Positions 26,771 through 36,350 are shown, numbered from the stretch's first letter. The stretch is DNA of 64,000 nt from Deltaproteobacteria bacterium (GCA_020060215.1 JAGVAP010000053.1:1-64000); one strand, 5' to 3'. The notes: generated by a model from the letters alone, not told the origin. Numbers and translations are program-made.

Positions 26771-28054
26771 ATGAAAGGAAAGGCAAAAAAGGGGATGACC
26801 CGACGGGAGTTCATGAAGAAGGCAGGGGTTGCAGGGGCCGGGTTGGCTCTGGCGCCTTCTCTTGCCGGGAAGACCTTCGCAGCGCAACGGGACTATATCC
26901 TCATCGGCCATCCCAACCCTTCCACTGGTCCCCTGGCCGGTTTTGGAGAGGCTTCCCCATGGGCCGACCACAGGGCCATCGACGCCATCAACAAGGCGGG
27001 AGGTCTCTATGTCAAGGAGTACGGGAAAAAGGTCCCGGTCAGGCTGAAGATGGTCGATACGGAGAGCGACCCGACCAAGGCGGCCGAACTGGCTGCCAAG
27101 CTGATCCTCTCAGACAAGGTCGACCTCATGGTGGTCATGCATACCCCGGACACGGTGAACCCCGTCACGGCCATGTGCGAGAGATACCAGATGCCCTGCA
27201 TCTCGCTGGACGCCCCGGTCGACGCCTGGCTGACGGGCGGGCCTTACAAGTGGTCTTTCCATGCGTTCTGGACCGATACCACCATGGCCAACCTGTTCTG
27301 CGACATGTGGGATGAGGCGAAAGACAAGACCAACCATGTGGTGGGGGTGTTGTGGCCGAACGATCCGGACGGCGTCACTTTTGCAAAAGTATTCCCGCCG
27401 ATCCTGCAGAATCGCGGCTACAAGGTGATCGATCCGGGGCGGTTCCCCTTTTTCAACAAGGACTTCACCAGCATGATCAACCTCTTCAAGAAAGAAAAGG
27501 TGGAGATCGTGAGCGGTTGCCCCATTCCCCCGGACTGGATCACCGCATGGAGACAGTTCCACCAGCAGGGATTCGTCCCCAAGATCGCGACCATTGCCAA
27601 GGCTTGTCTCTTCCCTTCGGATGTGGCCGCCCTAGGCGGGGATCTGCCCCAGGGGATCACGACGGAGATCTGGTGGACCCCGTACCACCCCTTCAAATCG
27701 TCCCTGACAGGCGAATCGGCGAAGGACCTCTGCGACGCCTGGACCAAGGAGACGAACAAGCCGTGGACCCAGCCCATCGGCTTCAAGTACGCGGCCTATG
27801 AGATTGCAGCGGATGTCCTCAAGCGGGCCGAGACCCTGGACAAGAACAAGCTCCGGGAAACGATTGCCGCCACGGCCATGGACACGCTCGTAGGCCCCAT
27901 CAGGTACAACCAGGAAAATTTCTCGGAAACCCCGTTGGTGGGGGGCCAGTGGGTCAAGGGGAAGCGGTGGCCATGGGAATTGGAGATCACCAGCAACCGG
28001 AAGCACCCCGAGATCAAGAAGACGGCCGATATGATCTTCCCACTGCCCAAATAG
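26771..28054 (+). CDS. Branched-chain-type ABC substrate-binding protein, Tat-exported, orphan
   Basis: A 427-residue type-I periplasmic binding protein. The N-terminus has a twin-arginine signal, MTRREFMKKAG followed by GAGLALAPSLAG, ending near residue 37. The mature part begins ILIGHPNPSTGPLAGFGE, typical of the LivK family, with TESDPTKAAELA further on. AAGGAGGAAG precedes the ATG at 26771; the frame open from 26693 is non-conserved. No permease or ATPase gene is next to it, so it probably works with another Liv system. It is followed by a strong terminator. Tat export suggests cytoplasmic folding, perhaps with a cofactor. Confidence 0.87.
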   Translation: MKGKAKKGMTRREFMKKAGVAGAGLALAPSLAGKTFAAQRDYILIGHPNPSTGPLAGFGEASPWADHRAIDAINKAGGLYVKEYGKKVPVRLKMVDTESDPTKAAELAAKLILSDKVDLMVVMHTPDTVNPVTAMCERYQMPCISLDAPVDAWLTGGPYKWSFHAFWTDTTMANLFCDMWDEAKDKTNHVVGVLWPNDPDGVTFAKVFPPILQNRGYKVIDPGRFPFFNKDFTSMINLFKKEKVEIVSGCPIPPDWITAWRQFHQQGFVPKIATIAKACLFPSDVAALGGDLPQGITTEIWWTPYHPFKSSLTGESAKDLCDAWTKETNKPWTQPIGFKYAAYEIAADVLKRAETLDKNKLRETIAATAMDTLVGPIRYNQENFSETPLVGGQWVKGKRWPWELEITSNRKHPEIKKTADMIFPLPK

Positions 28055-28106
28055 AAGCTCGAGGGGTCCTGAGGCTCCTCTCGGACGGTGTGGACACGGT
28101 CCATTC

Positions 28107-28131
28107 AAAGGGCGGGAATTTCCCGCCCTTT
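28107..28131 (+). terminator. Rho-independent terminator after the orphan binding protein
   Basis: AAAGGGCGGGAA pairs with TTCCCGCCCTTT, a 12-bp stem around a minimal loop. It also ends in T and could serve both strands. Confidence 0.8.
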
Positions 28132-28223
28132 GCGTTCATCAGCTGACAAGCTGCCTCCAATTATGCGCAGGCGCCGGCGGCTCCTCGATCACGCGCAGCC
28201 TACAAAGAGTAAGACCTTATCGT

Positions 28224-29783
28224 TCATGCCTTGCCGACCTTGGCCGCGGCGTCGCCTTCCGGGAATTCGGCGGTAAGGCCAGGGTCATCGGAGACCGACC
28301 GGGGAGATTTTTCCACCAACTCCAGCACCTCGATCTCTTCTCCGGTCGAGGCGCCCAGTTCCTTGAACCTCCGCGCCGACACGAGGACCCTGGATTCATA
28401 GGAGCCGACCGCCTTGTTGTAGGACTCGATGGCGCGATCCAGCCCCTTCCGGATATCCGCAAAATGAGCGGAGAGGGTCCGCAGCCTTTCGTAGAGGGTC
28501 TTCCCGAGTTCGCTGATGGCCTGGGCATTCGCCGCGATCTGCTCCTGTCTCCACCCGTATGCGACCGCACGAAGGAGGGCGATCAGGGTCGTGGGGGTGG
28601 CGAGGATAACCCGCTGTTCCACGCCGAACTCGATCAGCCCGGGGTCCTGCTCGAGGGCCGCGCTGAAGAAGATCTCCCCCGGCAGGAAGAGGATGACGAA
28701 CTCCGGTGTGGGCTGGAACTGGTCCCAGTACCCTTTGGCGCTCAATTTCGTAAGATGGTTTCGGATCTGCCTGGCATGTTCCTTGAGCTTCCTAAGCCTG
28801 GTCTCTTCCTCGGTGGATTCCAGGGCCTCCAGGTAGGCCTGCAGCGGCGCCTTCGAATCCACCACGACGTTCTTGGAGTTGGGGAGCTTGACCACCATGT
28901 CCGGACGCAAACGCCCGTCCTCCGTGGTGACGGACTCCTGCTGGGCAAAGTCACAGTACTCGACCATGCCCGCGATCTCCACGACCCTCTTGAGCTGGAT
29001 CTCCCCCCACCTGCCTCTCACGGTGGGGCTTCGGAGGGCTTTCACCAGATTGGCCGTCTCGCACTGGAGCCGGGCCTGGGTGCCGGCCAGGGTCCGGATC
29101 TGCTCGGTCAGGGTGGCGTAGGCATTGGTGCGGACCTTCTCGATCTCCTGGATCTTGCCGTCCACCTTCTCGAGGGATTCCTTCAGCGGCCGGACCAGTC
29201 CGTCGATGGCCTTCTGCCGCATCTCCAGGTCTCCCCGCGCGCCTTCCTGGAACTTCTCCAGGGTGGCCCTGGCCAGGTCAAGGAAAGACTGGTTGTTGCA
29301 CCTCAAGGCCTCTGCGGAAAGCGCCTTGAATGCATCCGAGAGCTTCTGCTGCGCGTCGTTCAGCACGGCCATCTTCTCCTCGGAACCCTTGCGCTCTTCT
29401 TCCAGCTTCGTCCCCAGTTCCGAGATCTTCTCTTTGAGCTCCGAGCACTCTCGCTGAATCTTGATCAGTTGCTCCTCTTTGGACTTCAGGCTGGATTCGA
29501 GCTCCGGGATCCGTAGATTTCTCTCCTCGGCTGCAGACCTCTTCTCCGATTCTCCTTTCAGGATCTCCCTTTCCCGTCCAAGCTCCGCGGAAACCGTTTC
29601 ACAGGACCTCCTCAGCTCCTCGATCTGCTGCTCCCGACCCTGAAGTCGCTCGCCCAGGACCGCGCGCTCCGATTCCCCCTGAACCCGCATCTGCTGGATC
29701 TTCCCCCGGGAGATCACCAAGACGACCACGCCGCCTATGAGCAGGCCTGCCGCAAAATAAAGGTATTGGATAATGTTCTCCAT
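28224..29783 (-). CDS. rmuC: DNA recombination protein RmuC
   Basis: A 519-residue protein of the RmuC family, which restrains recombination at inverted repeats. An N-terminal membrane helix (residues 4-24) is followed by a long coiled coil (about 25-190) and then the RmuC nuclease-like core, with [19 protein letters not shown] near 265 and the [13 protein letters not shown] stretch near 320, the most conserved part. The ATG at 29783 ([10 protein letters not shown]) fits; the frame open to 29957 adds a non-conserved leader. It stands alone, divergent from the cNMP-binding sensor gene. Confidence 0.92.
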   Translation of the reverse strand: MENIIQYLYFAAGLLIGGVVVLVISRGKIQQMRVQGESERAVLGERLQGREQQIEELRRSCETVSAELGREREILKGESEKRSAAEERNLRIPELESSLKSKEEQLIKIQRECSELKEKISELGTKLEEERKGSEEKMAVLNDAQQKLSDAFKALSAEALRCNNQSFLDLARATLEKFQEGARGDLEMRQKAIDGLVRPLKESLEKVDGKIQEIEKVRTNAYATLTEQIRTLAGTQARLQCETANLVKALRSPTVRGRWGEIQLKRVVEIAGMVEYCDFAQQESVTTEDGRLRPDMVVKLPNSKNVVVDSKAPLQAYLEALESTEEETRLRKLKEHARQIRNHLTKLSAKGYWDQFQPTPEFVILFLPGEIFFSAALEQDPGLIEFGVEQRVILATPTTLIALLRAVAYGWRQEQIAANAQAISELGKTLYERLRTLSAHFADIRKGLDRAIESYNKAVGSYESRVLVSARRFKELGASTGEEIEVLELVEKSPRSVSDDPGLTAEFPEGDAAAKVGKA

Positions 29784-30065
29784 GGACGGCTCCTGGGGTC
29801 TCGAGATGGGCTGGCCGGTATTGGTCGCGGCGACTATAACACGTTCACGTCCGGAGTGGTATCGCGGAATCCCGAAGGGCGGGTCGCTCTTGCGGCGAGT
29901 GGTCGTGGTCTGAGACGCTCCCTGAATGCTCACGGACCCCTCAGCACACCCCTGCAATTCGGGGGTACGGGGACACTTGACTCACTATCATGGCTGACCT
30001 ATACTTCGCACTCAATTCTCACAGTCCAAACGTGCAGGAGTTTCCATGTCCTGCAGGCGAAGACC

Positions 30066-31382
30066 ATGCTGGAAGAGATCACGAAAAATTCCGACCTGGC
30101 CAAGTACATGACCTTTTACAAGGAGGGAGAAATCCTCTTCCTGGAAGGGGACGCCTCCCAGGACTTGTACATCCTGGTATCGGGCCGCCTGGACATCCTG
30201 AAGGGAAGCAAGAAGATCTCGGAGATCAACGAGCCGGGCTCCCTTTTCGGGGAGATCTCCTTTCTCCTCGGCGGCCACAGGACGGCAACGGCCAAGGCCG
30301 TGGACGATGTCCGTACCTTCCGGATTCCAAAGGAAAACATCACCGGCTTCCTCAGCGAATTCCCCTCGGTAGGAGCCAAGATCACCAGGATCCTGGCGCA
30401 GCGCCTCGATGAGACCAGCCAGATCCTTTTCGGGATGAGGGAGTTCTGCGACCAGCTGCCGGATGCCGTGGTCCTCACCGACAGGGAGGGCAGGATCCTG
30501 ATGTGGAACAGCGCTGCCGAGAAACTCTATGGCAGGGGCTGGCCACAGATGCACGACCGGCGCATGGAAGAGATCTATGAAGAGCCCGAGACCTACAAGA
30601 GTTTCCTCGAAGAGGTCCAGTCCCGCTACTCGGTCCGGGAGAAGATATTGAAGATCAGGCATCCGGAGAGAGGGACCCTCTACATCTCCACCAGCACCAC
30701 GATCCTCTACGACGGCCACCACAACTTCCAGGGCGTGCTCTCCCTGGGCCGCGATGTGACCTCGGTGCAGAGCCTGGAGCGCAGATACCGGCGCATCAGG
30801 AACTGGCTGATCCCGTCGCTCATCCTTCTCGCGATCCTCGGCGGCTCTCTCTTCGCGGTCTCTCCTTACATCTCGAGAGGCCTCGAGAGTGTGGACGTAA
30901 AAAAAGAGGAGCTGAGGAACCTCTTCTCAAAAGACTACCTCCTGCTCCGGTCCCTCCTCCTGGAGGCCTTTGCGACCGCCGACCGGGCCAAGAGCCGCCC
31001 GCTCCTTGAGGAGTTCTTCAAGACCATGGATTCCGGGCAGACGCCGTATCGTGGAGTGGTGTTGCTGGACAGGGAGAAGAGGGTCTTCGACGCCTTTTCG
31101 GGTAAAGGAGCTGCGGATGCCGGTGCCATGGTGGGCAGCAGCTATGCAGGGCTGGATTTCCAGGGGAGCGATCGATCGGCATTGAGGCTCCTGGTTCTCT
31201 ACAGGGCGGACGAAGGGCACCCCATGGGGCACCGCGCCGTCGAGCTTGCCTTTGAGATGGAGAGAGCGAACCAGCCGCTCGGATGGCTCATCTTCCAGAT
31301 GAACATGGATTTTCTGAAGAAGAACTACAGTGTGACGGAGGAGGACCTGAGAAAGCTCCACGTAAGGAAAATCCAGTCATGA
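30066..31382 (+). CDS. Cyclic-nucleotide-binding/PAS membrane sensor protein
   Basis: A 438-residue protein. Residues 1-125 are a CRP-like cNMP-binding domain with the cassette FGEISFLLGGHRTATA, including the Glu and Arg that bind cyclic nucleotide phosphate and ribose. A PAS domain spans about 130-245 (PDAVVLTDREGRILMWNSAAEKLYG). One membrane helix is at about 263-285 (WLIPSLILLAILGGSLFAV). The C-terminal 150 residues would be periplasmic and have no recognised domain. There is no kinase, HTH or GGDEF output domain. Its last four bases overlap the start of the STAS-MlaE permease gene, so it is co-translated with the lipid transport genes and may regulate them. The frame is open from 29766, but the ATG at 30066 begins the domain. 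Confidence 0.8.
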   Translation: MLEEITKNSDLAKYMTFYKEGEILFLEGDASQDLYILVSGRLDILKGSKKISEINEPGSLFGEISFLLGGHRTATAKAVDDVRTFRIPKENITGFLSEFPSVGAKITRILAQRLDETSQILFGMREFCDQLPDAVVLTDREGRILMWNSAAEKLYGRGWPQMHDRRMEEIYEEPETYKSFLEEVQSRYSVREKILKIRHPERGTLYISTSTTILYDGHHNFQGVLSLGRDVTSVQSLERRYRRIRNWLIPSLILLAILGGSLFAVSPYISRGLESVDVKKEELRNLFSKDYLLLRSLLLEAFATADRAKSRPLLEEFFKTMDSGQTPYRGVVLLDREKRVFDAFSGKGAADAGAMVGSSYAGLDFQGSDRSALRLLVLYRADEGHPMGHRAVELAFEMERANQPLGWLIFQMNMDFLKKNYSVTEEDLRKLHVRKIQS

Positions 31383-32524
31383 GGCCGGCGAGGAGCCATC
31401 GTTCCAGTTTCTTCGAAGCGGCCGAGAGCGCGGACGGGGGCATGGTCATCCGCCTGTGGGGCAGACTGGATGCCGATCGGGCATCCATGCTGCTCCGTGA
31501 ACTGGACGGCTTTTTTGCGAAGAAGGCGGTGCGCTCCCTCACGGCGGAGTTGTCCAGGGTGACTTTTCTGGATGATTTCGGTGCACTGGTCCTCGTCGAG
31601 ATGAAGCGCATGATGATGCGGAACAGGGGCACGTTCACCATCGAAAACCCGGGAGAAGCGGTTCAACAGGTCCTCAAGACCTTTCAGTTCGAACGTCTCG
31701 GCAAGGAAGCCGCCCTTCTGAAGAAACACCGTCCCGGGCTCCTGGTGCGGTTGGGAGATGCGGCCATCGCGCACGCAAAGGATCTCCGGTTCCTCGTTTC
31801 CTTCATCGGGTCGGTCTTTCTGGCCCTCCTTTATGTTTGTCGCCACCCGAAGTCGCTTCGGACCGACGACACCTTCTCGTACATGCAGAGGACCGGGGTG
31901 GATGCATTGCCCATCGTTTGCCTGATCAGCTTTCTCCTGGGGCTGATCATGGCCTTCATGTCCTCGGTGCAGTTGAAGCAGTTCGGAGCCAACATCTATG
32001 TGGCCTCCCTGGTCAGCCTCTCCATGGTGCGCGAGCTGGGGCCCATCATGACGGCGATCATCGTGGCGGGCAGGTCCGGGTCGTCCTTCGCCGCGGAGAT
32101 CGGGACCATGAAGATCTCCGAAGAGGTGGACGCGCTCTTTACCATGGGTTTCGATCCCACACGCTTCCTGGTGCTGCCCAAGCTGATCGCTTCCGTCGTC
32201 GTGGTGCCGATGCTCACCCTCTTCTCGGACGTCTTCGCCATCCTGGGCGGCCTGTTGGTAGGGGTCTCCATGCTGGACCTGACCACCAGCTCGTACATGG
32301 CGCAGACCATGAAGACCCTGAGCGCTTTCGACATCACCCTGGGTCTCGTCAAGAGCGCCGTCTTTGCCATGCTGATCGCCTGGATCGGCTGTCTGCGTGG
32401 TTTCCAGGTGCGAGGGGGTGCGGCCTCCGTCGGTCAGGCCACGACCTCTGCGGTGGTGAGCAGCATCTTCCTGATCATCCTGACCGACTCGGTCTTTGCG
32501 GTGATCCTGCGTTACTGGGGATGA
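31379..32524 (+). CDS. mlaE: MlaE-family lipid ABC permease with N-terminal STAS domain
   Basis: A 381-residue inner-membrane permease. Residues 1-110 are a STAS domain (an MlaB-like module, LDADRASMLLRELDGFF), and the rest is an MlaE permease with about five helices: ELGPIMTAIIVAGRSGSSF and AAEIGTMKISEEVDAL are the family motifs. The fusion of MlaB and MlaE functions is found in other Gram-negatives. It moves phospholipid between outer and inner membrane with MlaF and the MCE protein. The start at 31379 overlaps the sensor gene (ATGA). Confidence 0.9.
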   Translation: MRPARSHRSSFFEAAESADGGMVIRLWGRLDADRASMLLRELDGFFAKKAVRSLTAELSRVTFLDDFGALVLVEMKRMMMRNRGTFTIENPGEAVQQVLKTFQFERLGKEAALLKKHRPGLLVRLGDAAIAHAKDLRFLVSFIGSVFLALLYVCRHPKSLRTDDTFSYMQRTGVDALPIVCLISFLLGLIMAFMSSVQLKQFGANIYVASLVSLSMVRELGPIMTAIIVAGRSGSSFAAEIGTMKISEEVDALFTMGFDPTRFLVLPKLIASVVVVPMLTLFSDVFAILGGLLVGVSMLDLTTSSYMAQTMKTLSAFDITLGLVKSAVFAMLIAWIGCLRGFQVRGGAASVGQATTSAVVSSIFLIILTDSVFAVILRYWG

Positions 32525-32581
32525 GGAGAACGTTTGATGAAACAGACGGGCCGCCCCGTCAGGACACAGGGCCGTGAATCT

Positions 32582-32608
32582 ATCTTTGGGGCTTCGTGCC
32601 TTCGTGGC
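32582..32608. repeat. ACGAAG-type repeat R2, single arm
   Basis: CTTTGGGGCTTCGTGCC and TTCGTGGC resemble the right arm of the R2 palindrome at 33398-33462. It lies in the gap before the ATPase gene. Confidence 0.5.
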
Positions 32609-32636
32609 AGGAATCCCTTCTGGCTAGGATAGACGC

Positions 32637-33398
32637 ATGGCGCGGAACGCAATCATTCAGGTCAAGGATCTTGTTGCGGGCTACGGAGATAAGGTGATCC
32701 TGCGAGACCTCACCTTCGAGGTGTATGAGGGGGAGATCTTCGTCATTCTCGGCGGCAGCGGCTGCGGGAAGAGCACCCTCCTGAAACACCTGATCGGCCT
32801 GAACCCGCCGATCGCCGGAAAGGTGATCATCGACGGCATCGAGATTGCAGACGGCGATGACCTGGCCTACAAGCAGGTCCTCCGGAAGATCGGGATCCTG
32901 TACCAGAGCGGTGCGCTCATGGGCTCCATGACCCTTGCGGAGAACGTGGCACTCCCCATCCTGGAGTACACGACCCTGTCGCCCGCCCATGTGGCGACTC
33001 TGGTCAAGATGAAGTTGAACCTGGTGAATCTCGGGGGGTACGAGCATTATCTCCCCTCCGAAATCAGCGGCGGCATGAAGAAGAGGGCCGGCCTTGCAAG
33101 GGCCATGGCGCTCAATCCCAAGATCCTCTTCTTCGACGAACCCTCCGCGGGGCTGGATCCGATCACCTCCGCCGGGCTGGACAATCTGATCATCCAGCTC
33201 AACAGGAGCTTCGGCACCACCATGGTCATCGTCACCCATGAGCTGCAGAGCATCTTTGCCGTGGCCCACCGGGTCATCATGCTGGACAAGAACACCCAGG
33301 GGATCATCGCGGAAGGGGATCCCGGATTCCTGCGAGATCACAGCCAGAACCGTTTTGTCCGGCAGTTCTTCAACCGTCTGCCGGAGGAGGCTATATAG
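32637..33398 (+). CDS. mlaF: MlaF-family lipid ABC ATP-binding protein
   Basis: A 253-residue ABC ATPase. Walker A is GGSGCGKSTLLKHL near 38, the signature is SGGMKKRAGLARA (the Mla type, not LSGGQ), Walker B is ILFFDEPSAGLDP, and the switch His is in VIVTHEL. It powers the STAS-MlaE permease encoded upstream. An R2 repeat arm lies between the two genes. Confidence 0.92.
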   Translation: MARNAIIQVKDLVAGYGDKVILRDLTFEVYEGEIFVILGGSGCGKSTLLKHLIGLNPPIAGKVIIDGIEIADGDDLAYKQVLRKIGILYQSGALMGSMTLAENVALPILEYTTLSPAHVATLVKMKLNLVNLGGYEHYLPSEISGGMKKRAGLARAMALNPKILFFDEPSAGLDPITSAGLDNLIIQLNRSFGTTMVIVTHELQSIFAVAHRVIMLDKNTQGIIAEGDPGFLRDHSQNRFVRQFFNRLPEEAI

Positions 33399-33462
33399 CC
33401 ACCAAGACACAAAGACACGAAGCGTGGATGGATCACCTTCGTGACTTCGTGTCTTTGTGGCG
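33398..33462. repeat. ACGAAG-type palindromic repeat R2, complete copy
   Basis: Left arm GCCACCAAGACACAAAGACA continues with CGAAG; right arm starts CTTCGTGACTTCGTGTCTTT and ends GTGGC. The arms pair over about 24 bases with a 14-base loop. It fills the gap between the ATPase and MCE genes; other copies are at 43758, 51760 and 60605. Confidence 0.75.
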
Positions 33463-33481
33463 GAATCAGAGGATGTACTGA

Positions 33482-34501
33482 ATGGCTTCTCAAAGGACCA
33501 AGTTCACGGTCGGTCTGTTTCTGGCCAGCGGCATAGGCATTGCCGTCATTGCCTTCGTCTGGCTGGGCATGTCCCGTTTCCTGCAGAAGGGCCAGTTTTA
33601 CGTGACCTACTTCAACGAGTCCGTGCAGGGCCTCGACATCGACTCTTCGGTGAAGTACCGCGGGGTCCCGGTCGGCCGGGTCGACCGGATCGAGGTAGCA
33701 CCGGATTCGAAGCTGATCAAGGTGGTCCTGAAGATCGAAACCGGCCAGGCGTTGGGAAGGGACATCGTGGCCCAGCTCAAGTCGGTGGGCATCACAGGGG
33801 CGATGTTCATCGAGCTGGATCAGAGAAAGACGGGGGAACCGGATCGATCCCCACCCCTCAGTTTTCCGTCGGAATACCCCATCGTGGCCTCCAAGCCTTC
33901 CGATATCAGCCAGCTCCTGCAGGGGATCGACGATGTGCTCCACAAGATCAACCGCGTGGACTTCGAGGGCATCGCGTCCAAGATCAAGGGGAACCTCGAC
34001 AGGATCGACCAGACGATCGCCGATGCCAACGTGAAGGCGCTCTCCCGGAGCGTCGAGACCGGTCTCGCCGCCATCCAGCGCCTCCTGGCCGATGAGAGAT
34101 GGCAGAGAATCCTGACTTCCGCGGAGCAGGCCACCGGTTCCCTGAACACGCTCCTGGAGAGGGGAAACCATGCCGCCGCCGCCGCAGAGAAAGTCTTTAC
34201 GGATGTGGACGGGATCCTTGCGGACAAACAGCGGACGATTCGATCCACCCTGGACGAATTCAGCAGGGCGGTGGAGAATGCGAACGCGATGATGGAGAAG
34301 GGGGCCTCCCTGATCTCTTCCACGGATGAAACCATCTCCTACCTGAAGAGGAACCTGATGATCACTTCGCAGAACCTGGCCCATGCGAGCGAGGGCCTGA
34401 ACCGTCTGATCGATCTCCTCCTCGATCAACCGTCTCAGCTCCTCCTCGGAGACCCGCCTGTGCCGAGGAAGATCGACTCCGATTCCGGGAAGCGGAACTA
34501 G
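33482..34501 (+). CDS. mlaD: MCE/MlaD-family lipid-binding protein
   Basis: A 339-residue protein with one N-terminal membrane helix (residues 8-28) and an MCE domain at about 35-115. The signature SVKYRGVPVGRVDRIEV is the central MCE motif. The C-terminal 190 residues are mainly helical and could form a shield or tunnel extending into the periplasm. It binds lipid and hands it to the permease. Co-directional with the ATPase and the lipoprotein genes; the order permease-ATPase-MCE-lipoprotein is typical. Confidence 0.92.
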   Translation: MASQRTKFTVGLFLASGIGIAVIAFVWLGMSRFLQKGQFYVTYFNESVQGLDIDSSVKYRGVPVGRVDRIEVAPDSKLIKVVLKIETGQALGRDIVAQLKSVGITGAMFIELDQRKTGEPDRSPPLSFPSEYPIVASKPSDISQLLQGIDDVLHKINRVDFEGIASKIKGNLDRIDQTIADANVKALSRSVETGLAAIQRLLADERWQRILTSAEQATGSLNTLLERGNHAAAAAEKVFTDVDGILADKQRTIRSTLDEFSRAVENANAMMEKGASLISSTDETISYLKRNLMITSQNLAHASEGLNRLIDLLLDQPSQLLLGDPPVPRKIDSDSGKRN

Positions 34502-34540
34502 GAGGCTCCGGCCGCTTGCCGCGGCGGCAAGATCGATCAG

Positions 34541-34636
34541 CGGGAAATTTCCTGCGGTTTTTCTCTTCTGCAAGGAGCAAGCCCTGCTTGCGATCTTCTC
34601 GGAGCTGAACGGATGGCAAACGGGAGCCTGCTCCAG
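34541..34636. repeat. REP-like repeat R1, copy 2 (degenerate)
   Basis: GGAAATTTCCTGCGGTTTTT then AGGAGCAAGCCCTGCTTGCG, then a degraded second arm GGGAGCCTGCTCCAG. It shares the leader AAATTTC(T/C)TGCGGTTTT with copy 1. It lies between the MCE gene and the lipoprotein gene. Confidence 0.7.
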
Positions 34637-34693
34637 GGAGGTATCATACAAGTGGGGTACCGAGATTCAACATCGTGGACAAGGGAGAACCTG

Positions 34694-35326
34694 ATGGTGC
34701 TCAACAAACCAGCTGTCCTGATCATTGCCTGTGTTCTCATGACCTCCTGCAGCAGCTTCAGCCGCCCCAGCCCCAAGATCGAACACTACTCCCTGGAGTA
34801 TGCCGCGCCCTCCTTGGGGAGACTGGATCCGCTGCCCTTGGTCATCAAGGTGGAACGGTTCAGCGCCGCGCCCCTTTACGACACCAGGCAGATCGTCTAC
34901 CGGGAGAAGCCCTTCTCACGAGACGTTTATGTGTACCACCGCTGGAGAAGCAGCCCGGCCGACCTGGTGACCTATTTCCTCTCCAGGGACCTCAGGCTCT
35001 CCGGTCTCTTTTCCGGTGTTCTGCAGCACGATTCCGGGCAGGTCGGGCTTTATGAACTGGAAGGGTCCGTCGATGAATTCCTGGAGTCCAGTCTGGATGA
35101 AACCTGGGAGGCGGTCCTCACCTTCAGCGTCACCCTGCTCGAGTCCAACCAGCCGGATATTTCGAAGAGGGTGCTCTTCCAGAAGAGCTACCACGCAAAA
35201 AAGGAGTGCAGACAGAAGAACCCGAGGAGCCTGGCCGATGCCATGAGCCAGGCCATGGCCGATCTCTCCGCAAGGGTCATCATGGATGTCTACGATGCCC
35301 TCAAGGGGATACCCGAGAAATCGTGA
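34694..35326 (+). CDS. ABC-type transport auxiliary lipoprotein (PqiC/YmbA type)
   Basis: A 210-residue lipoprotein. The signal has the lipobox VLMTSC, with Cys near residue 19. The sequence after that, IEHYSLEYAAPSLGRLDPLP, and the RIVYRE-like stretch TRQIVYREKPFSRDVYVYHRW match the ABC_trans_aux (PF03886) family. Members partner with MCE proteins, anchoring the system at the outer membrane. AAGGGAG precedes the ATG at 34694; the frame is open from 34613. It is the last gene of the Mla operon. Confidence 0.87.
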   Translation: MVLNKPAVLIIACVLMTSCSSFSRPSPKIEHYSLEYAAPSLGRLDPLPLVIKVERFSAAPLYDTRQIVYREKPFSRDVYVYHRWRSSPADLVTYFLSRDLRLSGLFSGVLQHDSGQVGLYELEGSVDEFLESSLDETWEAVLTFSVTLLESNQPDISKRVLFQKSYHAKKECRQKNPRSLADAMSQAMADLSARVIMDVYDALKGIPEKS

Positions 35327-35335
35327 CATCCGATC

Positions 35336-35393
35336 AGATGCTGGATCCTCGATGCTCAACGGTTGAAGAGCGGCGTAGCATCCGGCATCTTTA
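35336..35393 (+). terminator. Possible terminator after the lipoprotein gene
   Basis: AGATGCTGGAT pairs with ATCCGGCATCT across a 33-base loop, followed by TTT. It also overlaps the alternative TTG start of the next gene. Confidence 0.4.
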
Positions 35394-35422
35394 AAGATGA
35401 AGAAGGAAAGGCGGCATTTGAA

Positions 35423-36292
35423 ATGGAACCCATCCTGGTGCCTGTCCAACAGGAGATTCCCGGTCTCGCGGGATTCATCGGCTGCTGGCTCTGCGGACGG
35501 GAACCCAACATGATCACGGATGTCGGCCCCGCCTGTTCGGTGCAGTCTCTTGCAGAAGCCCTCTCGGAGCTGAAGGTGGAGCGGGTCGATCTCGTCCTCC
35601 TCAGTCACATCCACCTGGACCACGCCGGCGGCCTGGCCGAATTCCTCGATCGTTTCCCCATGGCCAAGGTCATATGCCACTCCAGAGGCATACGACACCT
35701 GGTCGACCCCGCCAGACTCTGGGAGGCGAGCCTGAGGACCCTGGGCGACATGGCCCGAATCTACGGGACCGTAAGACCGGTATCAGAGCAGAGCTTCATC
35801 CCTCACACGCGGGCCGCCGTACAGGGGTTGAGGGTGTTCGAGACACCGGGACACGCAGCGCACCATCTCAGCTTCGTCTATCAGGGGAACCTCTTGGTCG
35901 GGGAGGCCGCAGGCGTGTATTACCGAAGGGGGGATTGGGACTACCTCAGGGCAGCCACGCCCCCTCCCTTTTTCATGCAGGAGACCCTCAACAGCATCGA
36001 TCGGCTGCACGACCTCGAGGATCAGCCGATCTGCTTCGCACATGCCGCGGGGAACCCGAGCTCCAGGATCATGCTCGAACGGGCGAGAGATCAGGTCCTC
36101 CGGTGGAAAGCGATCCTGGAAGGGGGGCTCTCCCGAGGGCTGGACGCCGTGAGCTGCACGCAGGAGCTCCTGGAGCGGGACCCGGAGCTGAAGAACTTTC
36201 AGAGAATGGGGATCGAAGAGCAGGAAAGGGAGAGATTCTTCCTGGTCAGCTCCGTCAAGGGATTTCTGGAATACCTGGTGGAGAAGCAGTAG
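35423..36292 (+). CDS. Metallo-beta-lactamase-fold hydrolase
   Basis: A 289-residue MBL-fold protein. The metal motif SHIHLDHAGG is intact and a second His pair lies in TPGHAAHHLSF. At the position where an Asp usually bridges the two metals there is LLVGEAAGVYY, so a Glu appears to replace it; the last His may be HAAGNP. A C-terminal helical section of about 60 residues follows. The ATG at 35423 was preferred over an earlier TTG (35363). It could be a hydroxyacylglutathione or lactone-type hydrolase. Its stop codon lies inside a repeat (36288). Confidence 0.8.
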   Translation: MEPILVPVQQEIPGLAGFIGCWLCGREPNMITDVGPACSVQSLAEALSELKVERVDLVLLSHIHLDHAGGLAEFLDRFPMAKVICHSRGIRHLVDPARLWEASLRTLGDMARIYGTVRPVSEQSFIPHTRAAVQGLRVFETPGHAAHHLSFVYQGNLLVGEAAGVYYRRGDWDYLRAATPPPFFMQETLNSIDRLHDLEDQPICFAHAAGNPSSRIMLERARDQVLRWKAILEGGLSRGLDAVSCTQELLERDPELKNFQRMGIEEQERERFFLVSSVKGFLEYLVEKQ

Positions 36293-36350
36293 GCAGTAAG
36301 GAGCAGTAAGCAGCAAAAGACAAGAAAGCCTCTACTGCTTACTCCCTACT
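36288..36350. repeat. GCAGTAAG palindromic repeat, bidirectional terminator position
   Basis: AGTAGGCAGTAAGGAGCAGT pairs with TACTGCTTACTCCCTACT across a loop of about 20 bases. It sits between convergent genes, including the stop codon of the MBL gene. Confidence 0.6.
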
